NCBI GenBank assembly: GCA_934561055.1
Contig: CAKTFN010000017.1
Span: 1 to 33,356, forward strand
DNA from: an uncultured Eubacteriales bacterium
GTDB lineage: Bacteria > Bacillota > Clostridia > Oscillospirales > Acutalibacteraceae
Direction of reading: 5' to 3'
Length of the DNA stretch: 33,356 nucleotides
Shown here piece after piece: positions 1-7,669 of the stretch (position 1 is the stretch's first letter; every line of letters starts with the position of its first letter). A program made the position numbers and the translations under genes. A model generated the notes under the pieces. The model made no database searches. It saw only the letters and a list, made by a program, of their open reading frames with translations, and was not told the DNA's origin.

Positions 1-422
1 AGTTTGTGATGAACGGTGCAAACCATCAGATGAACGCCGTCTCTACATTCCCGTTCTATACCTTGGAGGGATGGGAGATGTCTCCGCCTGAAAAGACTGA
101 TCTCCCCTTAAAAGGAGATACCGTCATCGGAAATGATGTATGGATCGGACAAAACGCGGTCATTCTTCCTGGGGTACACATCGGAGACGGTGCTATTATC
201 GGAGCAAACAGCATAGTCGGCAGTGATGTTGAACCATACACAGTCGTTGTTGGAAATCCAGCAAAAAAACTTCGCAACCGTTTCGACGATGAAATGATTG
301 ACATTTTACTGAAATTCAAGTGGTGGGATAAGAGTGTCGACGAGATCAACCGTCTCATTCCGATACTCACTTGCAGTGATTTGGATAAAGTAAAATCTGA
401 AATCAAAAAGCAATTGGATTGA
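1..422 (+). CDS. Hexapeptide-repeat acetyltransferase of the xenobiotic acyltransferase (Vat/CatB) type, 5' truncated by the window edge
   Basis: The open frame enters from the left edge (first complete codon at position 3) and ends at TGA 420-422, so about 139 C-terminal residues are visible. Near the start is the NGANHQMN segment, which corresponds to the catalytic-His region of xenobiotic acetyltransferases, followed by a short aromatic stretch typical of CatB/Vat proteins. Left-handed beta-helix hexapeptide repeats follow (VIGNDVWIGQNAVILPGVHI and on to GANSIVGSDV). The protein closes with the VVVGNPAKKLRNRF element and an alpha-helical tail that is standard for this family. Such enzymes acetylate hydroxyl groups with acetyl-CoA; some members inactivate streptogramin A or chloramphenicol, but most genomic copies have no proven drug substrate. 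Resistance cannot be inferred here. The ATG at 9 is internal, because homologues have a further N-terminal domain of roughly 70 residues. Confidence 0.85.
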   Translation, partial: FVMNGANHQMNAVSTFPFYTLEGWEMSPPEKTDLPLKGDTVIGNDVWIGQNAVILPGVHIGDGAIIGANSIVGSDVEPYTVVVGNPAKKLRNRFDDEMIDILLKFKWWDKSVDEINRLIPILTCSDLDKVKSEIKKQLD

Positions 423-445
423 CAACTTCCAGTTTGCCAACTTGA

Positions 446-487
446 CCTTTGAGAGAGGAGAAATCCTTTTCTCAAAGGGCTTTTTAT
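446..487 (+). terminator. Rho-independent terminator after the acetyltransferase
   Basis: A stem formed by CCTTTGAGA (446-454) and TCTCAAAGG (470-478) is followed by GCTTTTTATT. It lies 24 bases after the stop codon and points along the plus strand. Confidence 0.8.
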
Positions 488-639
488 TACATAGCACTTG
501 TTCGTTAACCCAACACAAAAAAGCGAATCGGAAATATAAAACGTATTTTTTGAGCTACAATATAAAAAGGTAACCAAAATCGGTTTTGGAGAGGTTTTTA
601 AAAGCTCAACAGCAATAAATTTTGAGCGGAGGAAAAATT

Positions 640-1614
640 ATGTGTACTGCTGCAACTTATAAGACAAAAGATTTTTATTTCGGAAGAACGCTTGATTATG
701 AAATTTCATACGGTGATCGTGTTGTGATTACGCCGAGAAACTTTGTTTTTGATTTAAAAAACGGCGGGAGACTGAAAACGCATTATGCAATGATAGGAAT
801 GGCCTGTGTTATGAGCGACTATCCTTTATATTACGATGCAGTGAACGAAAAAGGGCTTGGAATCGCAGGACTCAATTTTGTTGGAAATGCCCGATATAAT
901 AAGCCTGTCGAAGGAATGGACAATATTGCACAGTTTGAGCTGATACCCCGTATTCTCGGAGAATGTGCTTCGGTGAAAGAGGCTCGTAGGCTCTTGAAAA
1001 ACATGAATCTTATTGATACTCCGTTTACGGAAAACCTTCCGGTTGCACAACTTCACTGGATAATTGCGGACAAAAACGAGTGCATAACCCTTGAATCGGT
1101 TGAGGATGGATTAAAAATATATGACAATCCGGTCGGCGTGCTTACGAACAATCCGCCGTTTGACTGTCAGTTGTTCAATTTGAACAACTATATACACCTT
1201 TCGGTTGAAAATAAAAGCAACACATTTTCAAAAGATCTTGCACTCAAACAATACAGCAGGGGAATGGGCGCAATCGGACTTCCGGGAGATCTTTCTTCTC
1301 AGTCGAGGTTTGTTCGTGCCTCTTTTGTAAAAATGAATTCCGTTTCCGGAAACTCCGAAAATGAAAGCGTAAGTCAATTTTTTCATATTTTGGGCAGCGT
1401 TGATCAGCAAAGAGGCTGCTGCAAACTTGGCGAAGATAAGTATGAAATCACTCTTTACACATCCTGCTGTAATGCCGACAAGGGTATTTATTATTACACA
1501 ACCTATGACAATCACCGTATCAGTGCGGTGGATATGCACAAGGAAAACCTTGACGGAGAAGCACTCATAACTTTTGAACCGGTAAAAGACGAGCAGATTT
1601 TTATGCAGAATTAA
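640..1614 (+). CDS. cbh: Choloylglycine hydrolase / bile salt hydrolase (Ntn-hydrolase, 324 aa)
   Basis: This is a cytoplasmic Ntn-hydrolase expected to cleave the amide bond of glycine- or taurine-conjugated bile acids. The ATG at 640 is chosen over an upstream in-frame TTG because GCGGAGG lies 8-14 bases before it and because it puts the nucleophile Cys at position 2 (MCTAAT). After removal of Met this Cys becomes the catalytic N-terminus. Other conserved residues of the Clostridium perfringens enzyme are visible: Arg16 and Asp19 in FGRTLD, Asn79 in GLNF, Asn170 in GVLTNN and Arg223 in SSQSRFVR. The C-terminal blocks YTSC, KGIYYY and MHKENLDG also match. Length is normal for the family. Penicillin V acylase is the main alternative, but overall similarity is to bile salt hydrolases. 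The substrate loop reads SRGMG at 206-210. The gene is monocistronic, and I see no confident promoter in the 150-base upstream gap. Confidence 0.93.
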   Translation: MCTAATYKTKDFYFGRTLDYEISYGDRVVITPRNFVFDLKNGGRLKTHYAMIGMACVMSDYPLYYDAVNEKGLGIAGLNFVGNARYNKPVEGMDNIAQFELIPRILGECASVKEARRLLKNMNLIDTPFTENLPVAQLHWIIADKNECITLESVEDGLKIYDNPVGVLTNNPPFDCQLFNLNNYIHLSVENKSNTFSKDLALKQYSRGMGAIGLPGDLSSQSRFVRASFVKMNSVSGNSENESVSQFFHILGSVDQQRGCCKLGEDKYEITLYTSCCNADKGIYYYTTYDNHRISAVDMHKENLDGEALITFEPVKDEQIFMQN

Positions 1615-1656
1615 CGCTGCTTTTCGGCCTCTATCCGTGTAATCGTAAAAATTTTA

Positions 1657-1689
1657 AAGCGCAGCCGATTTTTGCGGCTGCGCTTTTCG
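1657..1689. terminator. Bidirectional terminator between bile salt hydrolase and cupin genes
   Basis: An 11-bp perfect stem (1657-1667 with 1675-1685, AAGCGCAGCCG and its complement) has a 7-base loop. It is flanked by T-rich sequence on the plus side (CTTTTCGTTTT) and by A-rich sequence on the other side, so it can end both convergent genes. Confidence 0.85.
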
Positions 1690-1694
1690 TTTTA

Positions 1695-2048
1695 TCAGTA
1701 AACTACGGCATCATTGGCAGTAAAGCCTTCGAGAGAATTTTCCTTGACCTGAATGCAAACGAACGAAATGCCCGAATCCTCCGCGGCAGAGAATTGGCGT
1801 TTTGCCGCCGGAGCAATTTTTAGCCACTCGCCGGCGGAAAGAGCAATTTCTTCGCCGTCAATAACTGCCTTTCCTTTGCCGGAAAGAATGCCGTAAATTT
1901 CTTCGTTGTTTTTGTGCGAATGTACGAACGGAACGCCTGCTCCTGCAGGAAGATTATTAATGCTGATTTCAGCACCCGTTAAAGCGAGTTTTTCGTGAAG
2001 TTCGGTTCTGCCTTCATTTCCGATGTTTGTCTTGGTGTAGTTTTTCAT
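1695..2048 (-). CDS. Small single-domain cupin protein (117 aa)
   Basis: The frame is open further upstream, but the ATG at 2048 has GGAGG (complement of 2058-2062) at normal spacing and gives a compact 117-residue protein, so this start is used. Cupin motif 1 is recognisable around PFVHSHKNNEEIYGILSGKG, with two His and a Glu as likely metal ligands. Motif 2 is weaker, around LSAGEWLKIAPAAKRQF, where the usual His is replaced. Cupins of this size are often isomerases, dioxygenase-like proteins or ligand-binding proteins; no substrate can be named. The gene is divergent from an HxlR-type regulator across a 151-base gap and its promoter carries a palindrome, so it is likely the regulator's target. 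Confidence 0.85.
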   Translation of the reverse strand: MKNYTKTNIGNEGRTELHEKLALTGAEISINNLPAGAGVPFVHSHKNNEEIYGILSGKGKAVIDGEEIALSAGEWLKIAPAAKRQFSAAEDSGISFVCIQVKENSLEGFTANDAVVY

Positions 2049-2098
2049 GAGTGTTAACCTCCAAAAAAGTTTTGTGCAAATTTCCTTTGCCTGTTTGC

Positions 2099-2127
2099 AG
2101 TTTAGCATTGTGTACACACAAAAACAA
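2099..2127 (-). promoter_or_regulatory. Promoter of the cupin gene
   Basis: Read on the minus strand, TTGTTT (complement of 2122-2127) is followed by a 17-base spacer and TAAACT (complement of 2099-2104). A TG lies one base before the -10, giving an extended -10 element. The distance to the cupin start codon is about 50 bases. Confidence 0.65.
2109..2118. promoter_or_regulatory. Palindromic candidate operator in the cupin promoter spacer
   Basis: TGTGTACACA is a perfect 10-bp palindrome located wholly between the -35 and -10 of the cupin promoter. HxlR-family dimers bind short GTAC-centred dyads, and the divergent neighbour encodes such a protein, so repression from this site is plausible. 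Confidence 0.5.
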
Positions 2128-2168
2128 GTACGCACTTTTTTATAACTGTATATTTTTTTCATAATGTA

Positions 2169-2177
2169 TGCTATAAT
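2169..2177 (+). promoter_or_regulatory. Extended -10 promoter of the HxlR gene
   Basis: TGCTATAAT is a consensus extended -10 element 22 bases before the start codon. No good -35 is seen 17 bases upstream, which is common with extended -10 promoters. Confidence 0.6.
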
Positions 2178-2199
2178 ACAAATGTGAGGTGACAGGAAT

Positions 2200-2541
2200 A
2201 TGAAAACCAAAGATGAATTGCCGGCTTGCCCGGTGGCAACGGCGGTGGCGTTGATTGGAGGAAAGTGGAAACTTTTGATTCTTCGCAACCTTAAATCCCG
2301 TCCGTGGCGGTTCAATGAACTTCAACGGGACCTTGACGGAATATCGCAAAAGGTCCTTACCGACAGCTTGCGCCAAATGATTGACGACGGACTTGTATAT
2401 CGCCACGATTACCGGGAAGTGCCGCCGCGTGTCGAATACGGACTGACGCCGCTTGGAAAAGAAATGCTTCCGATTATTGATGCGCTTGCAGATTTCGGAA
2501 ATTATTATAAGTCTGTTGTAAGTGATACCGCTGTACGGTAA
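2200..2541 (+). CDS. HxlR-family winged-helix transcriptional regulator (113 aa)
   Basis: This is a DNA-binding regulator of the HxlR (DUF24, MarR-like) family, whole by length. The family signature is plain: a CPV motif near the N-terminus with the conserved Cys10, then ALIGGKWKLLIL, a winged helix through FNELQRDLDGISQKVLTDSLRQM, and the wing and C-terminal dimer helix VEYGLTPLGKEMLPIIDAL. In relatives such as YodB and HypR this Cys senses electrophiles or disulphide stress; the same role here is inference. The gene diverges from a small cupin gene, the classic arrangement of a local regulator and its target. GAGGTG at about 2186 and AGGAA near 2194 both could serve as ribosome binding sites for the ATG at 2200. 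Confidence 0.93.
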   Translation: MKTKDELPACPVATAVALIGGKWKLLILRNLKSRPWRFNELQRDLDGISQKVLTDSLRQMIDDGLVYRHDYREVPPRVEYGLTPLGKEMLPIIDALADFGNYYKSVVSDTAVR

Positions 2542-2574
2542 GGAAGACAGATACCGATTTTTACGGAGAAAAAT

Positions 2575-2727
2575 ATGAACGATAAATTGTTAGAATATGC
2601 CATGCGGATTCAAAGTTTTGCTCAGACCGGCCTTCAGTACGAAAAAGATGCTTATGACGGGGAATGCCATGAGGAACTGAGAAAGAGAATTTCCGCTGAA
2701 ATGATGGCTGAAAAAAACGGTTTTTGA
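2575..2727 (+). pseudogene. N-terminal remnant of a NUDIX hydrolase (50 codons)
   Basis: An ATG at 2575 preceded by GGAGAA opens a 50-codon frame that ends at TGA 2725-2727. The sequence starts MNDKLLEYAMRIQSFAQTGL, continues with YEKDAYD and then ISAEMMAEKNG. As I remember the family, this resembles the N-terminal helical domain of NUDIX hydrolases of the YjhB type, which normally precedes the NUDIX box by about 20 residues. No NUDIX box (GX5EX7REUXEEXGU) occurs before the next gene, and only about 130 bases remain. A +1 frame continues for some 20 residues (FEQIMMCF and on), hinting at a frameshift near 2715-2725 as well as a deletion. It could still be expressed as a short protein. The family match is from memory and not a search. 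Confidence 0.55.
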
Positions 2728-2809
2728 ACAGATTATGATGTGTTTTGACTTTTATGAAAACTTTTCCTCACCGGCGCTTTTCGATTAAATATGAAACCTG
2801 AAAAACAAG

Positions 2810-2846
2810 AACCGCAAACGCCGTAATAAAAATGACGTTTGCGGTT
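2810..2846 (-). terminator. Terminator of the holB-ricT operon
   Basis: An 11-bp perfect stem (AACCGCAAACG at 2810-2820 with 2836-2846) lies 9 bases after the ricT stop. On the minus strand it is followed by TTCTTGTTTTT. Confidence 0.8.
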
Positions 2847-2854
2847 TAATTCTT

Positions 2855-3718
2855 TTATTCAATTCCTTTGAGGGCGTCAAGGTCTTTTTTATCAACCTTG
2901 ATTTGAGAATCTTTTATGAGCTTAACTTGCTTTCGGTCGATAATGAGGGGAGCGGCTTCGGGCTTTGAATCAAGGCGGATTTTTAAAATTCCCGTGAGAA
3001 GATTGAAATCAACAACTGTTCCGCGGCCTTCCGGCGTGTCGACAACTGCACCGTTTTTCGGAGTAACTCTCAAAAGATGTTCATATGCATCTTGTTCGTA
3101 TTTGAGGCAGCACATAAGTCTTCCGCAGGTTCCGCTGATTTTCACCGGGCTGAGAGAAAGGCTTTGTTCTTTTGCCATTTTTACGGATACAGGTTGAAAA
3201 TCACCGAGAAATGTGTTGCAACAAAACGGTCGTCCGCAAATTCCGAGGCCGCCGACCATCTTTGATTCATCTCTTACACCGATTTGACGAAGTTCGATTC
3301 TTGTTCTGAAAACCGAAGCAAGATCCTTGACGAGTTCACGGAAGTCAACGCGTCCGTCGGCCGTGAAGTAGAAGAGAATTTTGTTTCTGTCGAGTGTGTA
3401 TTCAACGTCAACAAGCTTCATTTTGAGCTTGTGAGCCTCGATTTTTTTGAGGCAGATGTCAAAAGCTGCTTTTTCCTTTTCCTTGTTTTCTTCAACGGTG
3501 CGAAGATCTTTTTCGGTTGCAACGCGGATGACCGGTTTGAGTTCCGACGTAATTTCGTCGTCGGGAACGCTTCTGTCGGAGAAGGTGACTTCGCCGCATT
3601 CAAGTCCCCGCGCTGTTTCAACAACAACCTTGTCTTTCGGCTTAAGGCTGAGGCCGTTTGGGCTGAAATAATAGATCTTTCCGACTGTCTTGAAGCGGAC
3701 ACCGGTAACTTTTATCAT
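2855..3718 (-). CDS. ricT: PSP1-domain protein RicT/YaaT (287 aa)
   Basis: This is the homologue of Bacillus subtilis YaaT/RicT, a cytoplasmic Fe-S protein that with RicA and RicF acts on RNase Y-dependent mRNA maturation and on sporulation, competence and biofilm entry. The PSP1 core carries the cysteine-rich signature: GICGRPFCCN (Cys161, Cys166, Cys167) and GTCGRLMCCLKYE (Cys198, Cys203, Cys204), the expected cluster ligands. Start choice: the ATG at 3727 is only one base from the AAAGG motif, whereas the in-frame ATG at 3718 has proper spacing and gives the normal N-terminus MIKVTGV. It lies 72 bases downstream of holB, the order also known from B. subtilis, where ricT follows holB. No ricA or ricF is visible in the window. 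Confidence 0.93.
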   Translation of the reverse strand: MIKVTGVRFKTVGKIYYFSPNGLSLKPKDKVVVETARGLECGEVTFSDRSVPDDEITSELKPVIRVATEKDLRTVEENKEKEKAAFDICLKKIEAHKLKMKLVDVEYTLDRNKILFYFTADGRVDFRELVKDLASVFRTRIELRQIGVRDESKMVGGLGICGRPFCCNTFLGDFQPVSVKMAKEQSLSLSPVKISGTCGRLMCCLKYEQDAYEHLLRVTPKNGAVVDTPEGRGTVVDFNLLTGILKIRLDSKPEAAPLIIDRKQVKLIKDSQIKVDKKDLDALKGIE

Positions 3719-3790
3719 GAAAATCATTCCTTTCGTGTTTGCTGTTGCCTTTTATGGCTTTTTGCACTGAAACTGAACTCGGAATTTTTG

Positions 3791-4660
3791 TCAGCTGTTT
3801 TTGACATTGTGAAAAACGCTGCAAAGACGGGTGATTGTTAGATTGTGGTTTGCCGAACGCTCAACCGAGTCAATAAGATTTTTCGTTTCTTCAATTAAAA
3901 GAAGAAGCTTTTTTTGCGTAAAAACACTACGAAGCTTTTCCGCCTGAGCTTTGCAACCGGTGAGAGCTTCGCCGGGAACAAGAGCGTCACGGAAAATATA
4001 AATTAAAAACGGCAAAACGTTTTTAAAAAGATCTTTGTCTTTTGAAAAAACCGAAGTTTCCTTCAAAAAATCAAATTCGCTTGAGGAGCAAAGTGCGTCG
4101 ACGAGCCGGGCCGCAAGCGAAAGCGCGGCTTCGTCGTCTTCTCCGTCGGCCTTGAAGTCCTCTTCCTGCGAAAGCATGAATGTTGCCGCGCGTGATGTGA
4201 TTGTTTCAAGAAAAAACGATTTTGAAGGGCAGGTGAGAATAAAACAGACGTGCGGTGCCGGTTCTTCAAAAATTTTTAAAAGTGCGTTTTGCGCCTGAGG
4301 GTTCATGAACTGTGCTTCATGAATAATGAAAACACTCTTTTCTCCGTCATTGGGAAGAAGAAGAGCTTTCTCTCTGATAAGGCGAACGTCATCGACTTTG
4401 ATTGCGGTTGCCGAATCGTCTTTTTGAAAAACATAAATGTCTGGATGGTTGCCGCTTTGAGCCTTTTTGCAGGCACGGCAACTGCCGCACGGCTTTTCTT
4501 CCCCCGTGCAGACGAGTGCGCAGGCAATTTCTTTTGCCGCCGCAAGTCTTGTTGCACTGTTTGCACCTTCGAGGATGACCGCATGAGGAAAAGTTTTGCA
4601 TTTGATGCTGTGTGCGATTTTAATTTTACAACTTTCATCAAAGTTTATGTTCTCAAACAC
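3791..4660 (-). CDS. holB: DNA polymerase III delta' subunit (289 aa)
   Basis: This is a clamp-loader subunit of the replicative polymerase. A GTG at 4660 is taken as start because TCAGGAGG lies 8 bases upstream of it; the open frame 10 codons further out would place the Shine-Dalgarno inside the gene. Visible features are a zinc module with Cys51, Cys58, Cys61 and Cys64 (CTGEEKPCGSCRACKK), the AAA+ core with NALLKIFEEP, and a sensor TITSRA segment. The P-loop position reads GANSATRL without the GK(S/T) motif, so it probably does not hydrolyse ATP, as described for delta' of Escherichia coli. It heads a two-gene operon with ricT. Length is slightly under the usual 300-330 residues. Confidence 0.92.
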   Translation of the reverse strand: MFENINFDESCKIKIAHSIKCKTFPHAVILEGANSATRLAAAKEIACALVCTGEEKPCGSCRACKKAQSGNHPDIYVFQKDDSATAIKVDDVRLIREKALLLPNDGEKSVFIIHEAQFMNPQAQNALLKIFEEPAPHVCFILTCPSKSFFLETITSRAATFMLSQEEDFKADGEDDEAALSLAARLVDALCSSSEFDFLKETSVFSKDKDLFKNVLPFLIYIFRDALVPGEALTGCKAQAEKLRSVFTQKKLLLLIEETKNLIDSVERSANHNLTITRLCSVFHNVKNS

Positions 4661-4720
4661 GGCTTTTCCTCCTGAAAAAAACTGCGGCATAAAGCCTCAC
4701 AAATTAGCATTATACAACAA

Positions 4721-4754
4721 AACGCCGAAAAAGACAATAGTAATTTTCGGCGTT
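4721..4754 (-). terminator. Terminator of the GH89 gene
   Basis: A perfect 11-bp stem (AACGCCGAAAA at 4721-4731 with 4744-4754) lies 25 bases after the GH89 stop. On the minus strand it ends in TTTTGTTGT. It also separates this gene from holB. Confidence 0.75.
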
Positions 4755-4778
4755 GTTATGTTGAATGATTTTGATTGC

Positions 4779-7391
4779 TTAATATTCGGCACCGGTGACG
4801 CCAAAAGACGAGAAAACCTTTTCGGCTGTTTTCAAAAGGTCGATTTTTGTCGGAACATTGCCGTATTTGTTTTCTTTCCAGACCCAGCGGATGTCATTCT
4901 TAAACCAATCGGGTTCTTCGGCCTTTTGACCGTTGAGTTTTTGTTTCATGACTTTTACCCAGCTGTTCCAGCGGTCAACGTAAAAATCTTTTGTGAGCCC
5001 GGACCATTGTTTGTTTGAATAATCGCGAAGCGCACCGTCTTCCGAAATCTGTCTTGAACCGCCCCATGTCGTGATTTGAGCGCGGGCATTGAAAAGAAAA
5101 ATCTTTTTTGTGAAGTCATCAAATCCGTCGGCAAGTTTTTCTGCCTTTGAAAGCCAATTTCCGAGCATGAATTCACGGTTTGCCGAGAGAACTTCATCGG
5201 TGAAAAGGCCGAGATTCAAAAACTTGTCCGACCATTTCATGAATGCAATCAGGTCTTTTTCTTTGAACGCTTTTGACATGTTCTTTTGGTACTCCTGAGC
5301 CGTGTTTGAAAGAACCTGTTTTAAAAGATCAACCGCGTCAAAAAGATAACCTTCACTGTCGGTGCAATTCTCTGCTTCGCGAAGGAAAAGGTCAACTGCT
5401 TTTTCAAAAGTCCTTTTGTCGTAGGAGACGAGGTTGTTTCCCCAGGTTGACGGAGAACCTACATCAAGCGACGGACGTGCATTGATTACGGATTCCGGAG
5501 CACCCTCTCCGTGTTCGTTAAGCTTTGGATTATAGACCGTATCGTTGAGCATTTTCATTGCTTCAAACATATTTTCACTGCATGAGCCGTATCTGCGCTC
5601 TGCATATTTTTTGAGCCATTCTTCAAGATTTATCGGCTCAATTTCATTTTTCTCCGTCCAAATCGTTTCAAAGAAAAGGTCAAATATGATCGGGTTGGAA
5701 TGAGTTGCTTCGGGCGTGATTCCGATTCCTTTCATGTGCTTTGCCTTTTTTGAAGCTCTTGAAATTTCGGATGCGATTGTCGCAAGGTGACCGTGAAGAC
5801 CCATTCTTCCGCCGAAGTTGTTGAGCATGCAGTATACCCACGGTGAACCGAGAAATTCGCTTCCGAGGAAGTTTTCCCATCTCGGTTTTTTTTCGGCGTA
5901 AAGATCAAGAATGAGAGTGTGCTCTTTTCTGTCGGCAACGCCTTCAAGAAGTTCTTTTGAAGGATTTTCACCCCATGATTGAATGATCCAGACAGCGTCC
6001 TCTCTGTTTTTGAGAATTGCGTCGAGAAGATAGCTGCTGACCTTTTTGATGTCAAGTCTTCCGCTTCTTCCGCCTTCGTGGAACGGATCCGTTGCAAAGT
6101 ACGGAGAAATATCGCCGTAAACTTCGCGCTGACTTTCGTAGAAAAGGCCGGCAAGACGAAGATAAGCTTTTGTGTCGGTTTTGAGCATTGCGGGACGTTC
6201 GGCTCCGTTCCAAAGTCCCTGCGGAATAATCGAAACATCCGGAGCATATTTCTTAATGTCCGTCGGAACCATGCCGTTGTATCCTTGAAAAACGGGGCTA
6301 ATTCCCATTCTTCTCATAAAGAGATGGTTCTTCCTTGCAAGATCCGTGCGCTTTTTGAAATATCCCGGAGGAAGCGGAGCACCGGTTGAATAAAGGTTAG
6401 CCATGCAGAACCATGCATAATAAGCCGGACCGGGCAAAAAAGCAATTGCTTTTTCCTGCGGATAGCCGAGCTTGAGCAAAAATCTGCGCCAAACTTCTTC
6501 AATTGCGGTGATGTCAAGAAATACATTGACACCCTGAAGAACATAATAATCAAGCTCTTTTTGCCATTCTTCTTCTCCGTAAAAGGCCATTGTATATGAA
6601 AGGGAACAGTAGTTGTTTGCATACCTGACTTTGAACGGGGTCGAAACTCTTTTTGTTTTTCCGATTTTCGGAAGGGGAGACGGCATATTCACCGAACATC
6701 CGACTTGCGAAATGTGAACCGAACAGTAATTTTTGTAATAATAATTGAGACCTGCGGCAGCCGAAGAACCGCTGTTTGCCGTGATTGAAATTTTTTCGTC
6801 TCCGGCGTCCGAAAGGGTGAAAAACTCTTCTTCACTGTCCTCAATCGAAAAGACAATTTTCTCGCAAAACTCTTTTCCGATTGTTCTTTCGACGAGACCG
6901 GAAAGTTCTTTCACGGTGTCTTCCTTTGTGATTTTTACGTTGTATTCGCTTTTTTCAAACGGTTCGGGAAAAGAAACGTCGGCTTTTTTGATTTCGTTTT
7001 TACTCTCTTCACCGAAAATTTCAATGTTTTTGACGGTTGCGTAAGACGTATTCTCACTGTACTTAAAAAGAAAGCGGAGACTGCATGCTTCAAAATCGCA
7101 TTCAAATTCATAGTGACCCGAACATTTTATGTCGCTTTTTTGAGTGATAACCTCGGTATAGTTCACAAAATCCTTGCTTGAAAAAACGGAAAAAATCAAA
7201 ATGTCGTTTTTCATGCAGTCAACAATGAGACGCTTAATTCTATGCATGGAATCAAGCTTGACGTCAACATAATTCGGAAATTGTCCGCCGACCCATTTTG
7301 TGCGTTTGTTTGAGTCGAAAATTTTGAAAACTTCCTCGCTGTTTTCCTGAGAAAAAATCATGTTCTTTGAGATGGATACCTTATTATACAT
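4779..7391 (-). CDS. Alpha-N-acetylglucosaminidase, GH89 (NAGLU family, 870 aa)
   Basis: This enzyme is predicted to remove terminal alpha-linked GlcNAc from glycans such as gastric-type mucin caps or heparan fragments. Domains in order are: an F5/8-type-C-like beta-sandwich at about 10-130 (KWVGGQFPNYVDVKLD and on), a NAGLU N-terminal domain at about 150-240, the TIM barrel from about 250 to 580, and a helical C-terminal domain. The two catalytic acids fit Glu439 in DPFHEGG and Glu561 in GITPEATHSNP; their 122-residue spacing resembles the human (130) and Clostridium perfringens (118) enzymes. The ATG at 7391 is preferred; an in-frame TTG at 7430 is an alternative, and neither has a strong Shine-Dalgarno. 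No signal peptide or anchor is visible at either start, so a cytoplasmic location is predicted, unlike secreted GH89 proteins. It is monocistronic, with its own promoter and terminator. Confidence 0.9.
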   Translation of the reverse strand: MYNKVSISKNMIFSQENSEEVFKIFDSNKRTKWVGGQFPNYVDVKLDSMHRIKRLIVDCMKNDILIFSVFSSKDFVNYTEVITQKSDIKCSGHYEFECDFEACSLRFLFKYSENTSYATVKNIEIFGEESKNEIKKADVSFPEPFEKSEYNVKITKEDTVKELSGLVERTIGKEFCEKIVFSIEDSEEEFFTLSDAGDEKISITANSGSSAAAGLNYYYKNYCSVHISQVGCSVNMPSPLPKIGKTKRVSTPFKVRYANNYCSLSYTMAFYGEEEWQKELDYYVLQGVNVFLDITAIEEVWRRFLLKLGYPQEKAIAFLPGPAYYAWFCMANLYSTGAPLPPGYFKKRTDLARKNHLFMRRMGISPVFQGYNGMVPTDIKKYAPDVSIIPQGLWNGAERPAMLKTDTKAYLRLAGLFYESQREVYGDISPYFATDPFHEGGRSGRLDIKKVSSYLLDAILKNREDAVWIIQSWGENPSKELLEGVADRKEHTLILDLYAEKKPRWENFLGSEFLGSPWVYCMLNNFGGRMGLHGHLATIASEISRASKKAKHMKGIGITPEATHSNPIIFDLFFETIWTEKNEIEPINLEEWLKKYAERRYGSCSENMFEAMKMLNDTVYNPKLNEHGEGAPESVINARPSLDVGSPSTWGNNLVSYDKRTFEKAVDLFLREAENCTDSEGYLFDAVDLLKQVLSNTAQEYQKNMSKAFKEKDLIAFMKWSDKFLNLGLFTDEVLSANREFMLGNWLSKAEKLADGFDDFTKKIFLFNARAQITTWGGSRQISEDGALRDYSNKQWSGLTKDFYVDRWNSWVKVMKQKLNGQKAEEPDWFKNDIRWVWKENKYGNVPTKIDLLKTAEKVFSSFGVTGAEY

Positions 7392-7448
7392 AATCAAACC
7401 GTCCAATCGGATGCATTTTTTGCCGCTCAAACCGGCAGCTCTTTTCCC

Positions 7449-7477
7449 ATTCTATAAAAAAATGAAAAAATAGTCAA
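7449..7477 (-). promoter_or_regulatory. Promoter of the GH89 gene
   Basis: On the minus strand, TTGACT (complement of 7472-7477), a 17-base spacer and TAGAAT (complement of 7449-7454) lie about 55 bases upstream of the chosen start. Confidence 0.55.
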
Positions 7478-7569
7478 TAATATTTGACAATATTCGGGGA
7501 AAAGGGTAGTCAAAAATTCAATTCACCTCAAACTATGTCTAAAAATTTTGAAAAACAGAGAAAAAGGTC

Positions 7570-7597
7570 TTGATATTTTCAATTTTTATGATACAAT
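7570..7597 (+). promoter_or_regulatory. Promoter of the ferredoxin gene
   Basis: TTGATA at 7570-7575, a 16-base spacer and TACAAT at 7592-7597 preceded by TGA form an extended -10 promoter about 70 bases before the start codon. Confidence 0.65.
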
Positions 7598-7669
7598 GTA
7601 GTGAATACAGAAGTTAGAAAAGCTGTTTTTGCTTTTCCTGCTGTCTGATAAAATAAGGAGGTAAGAACA

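Noticed and set aside
1..422. Calling the partial acetyltransferase an antibiotic resistance gene
   Set aside because: Only the generic hexapeptide half is visible and the family includes many non-resistance enzymes.
3284..3841. A 185-codon plus-strand frame antisense to ricT
   Set aside because: It is a shadow of the well-identified ricT reading frame, has no ribosome binding site, and its Cys/Phe-rich sequence resembles no family.
7473..7488. GTCAA-6-TTGAC inverted repeat near the GH89 promoter compared with TTGAC-5-GTCAA at the nagA promoter, as a shared GlcNAc operator
   Set aside because: The half-sites are in opposite order and both overlap -35 hexamers, so similarity is explained by promoter consensus. 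No shared operator can be claimed.
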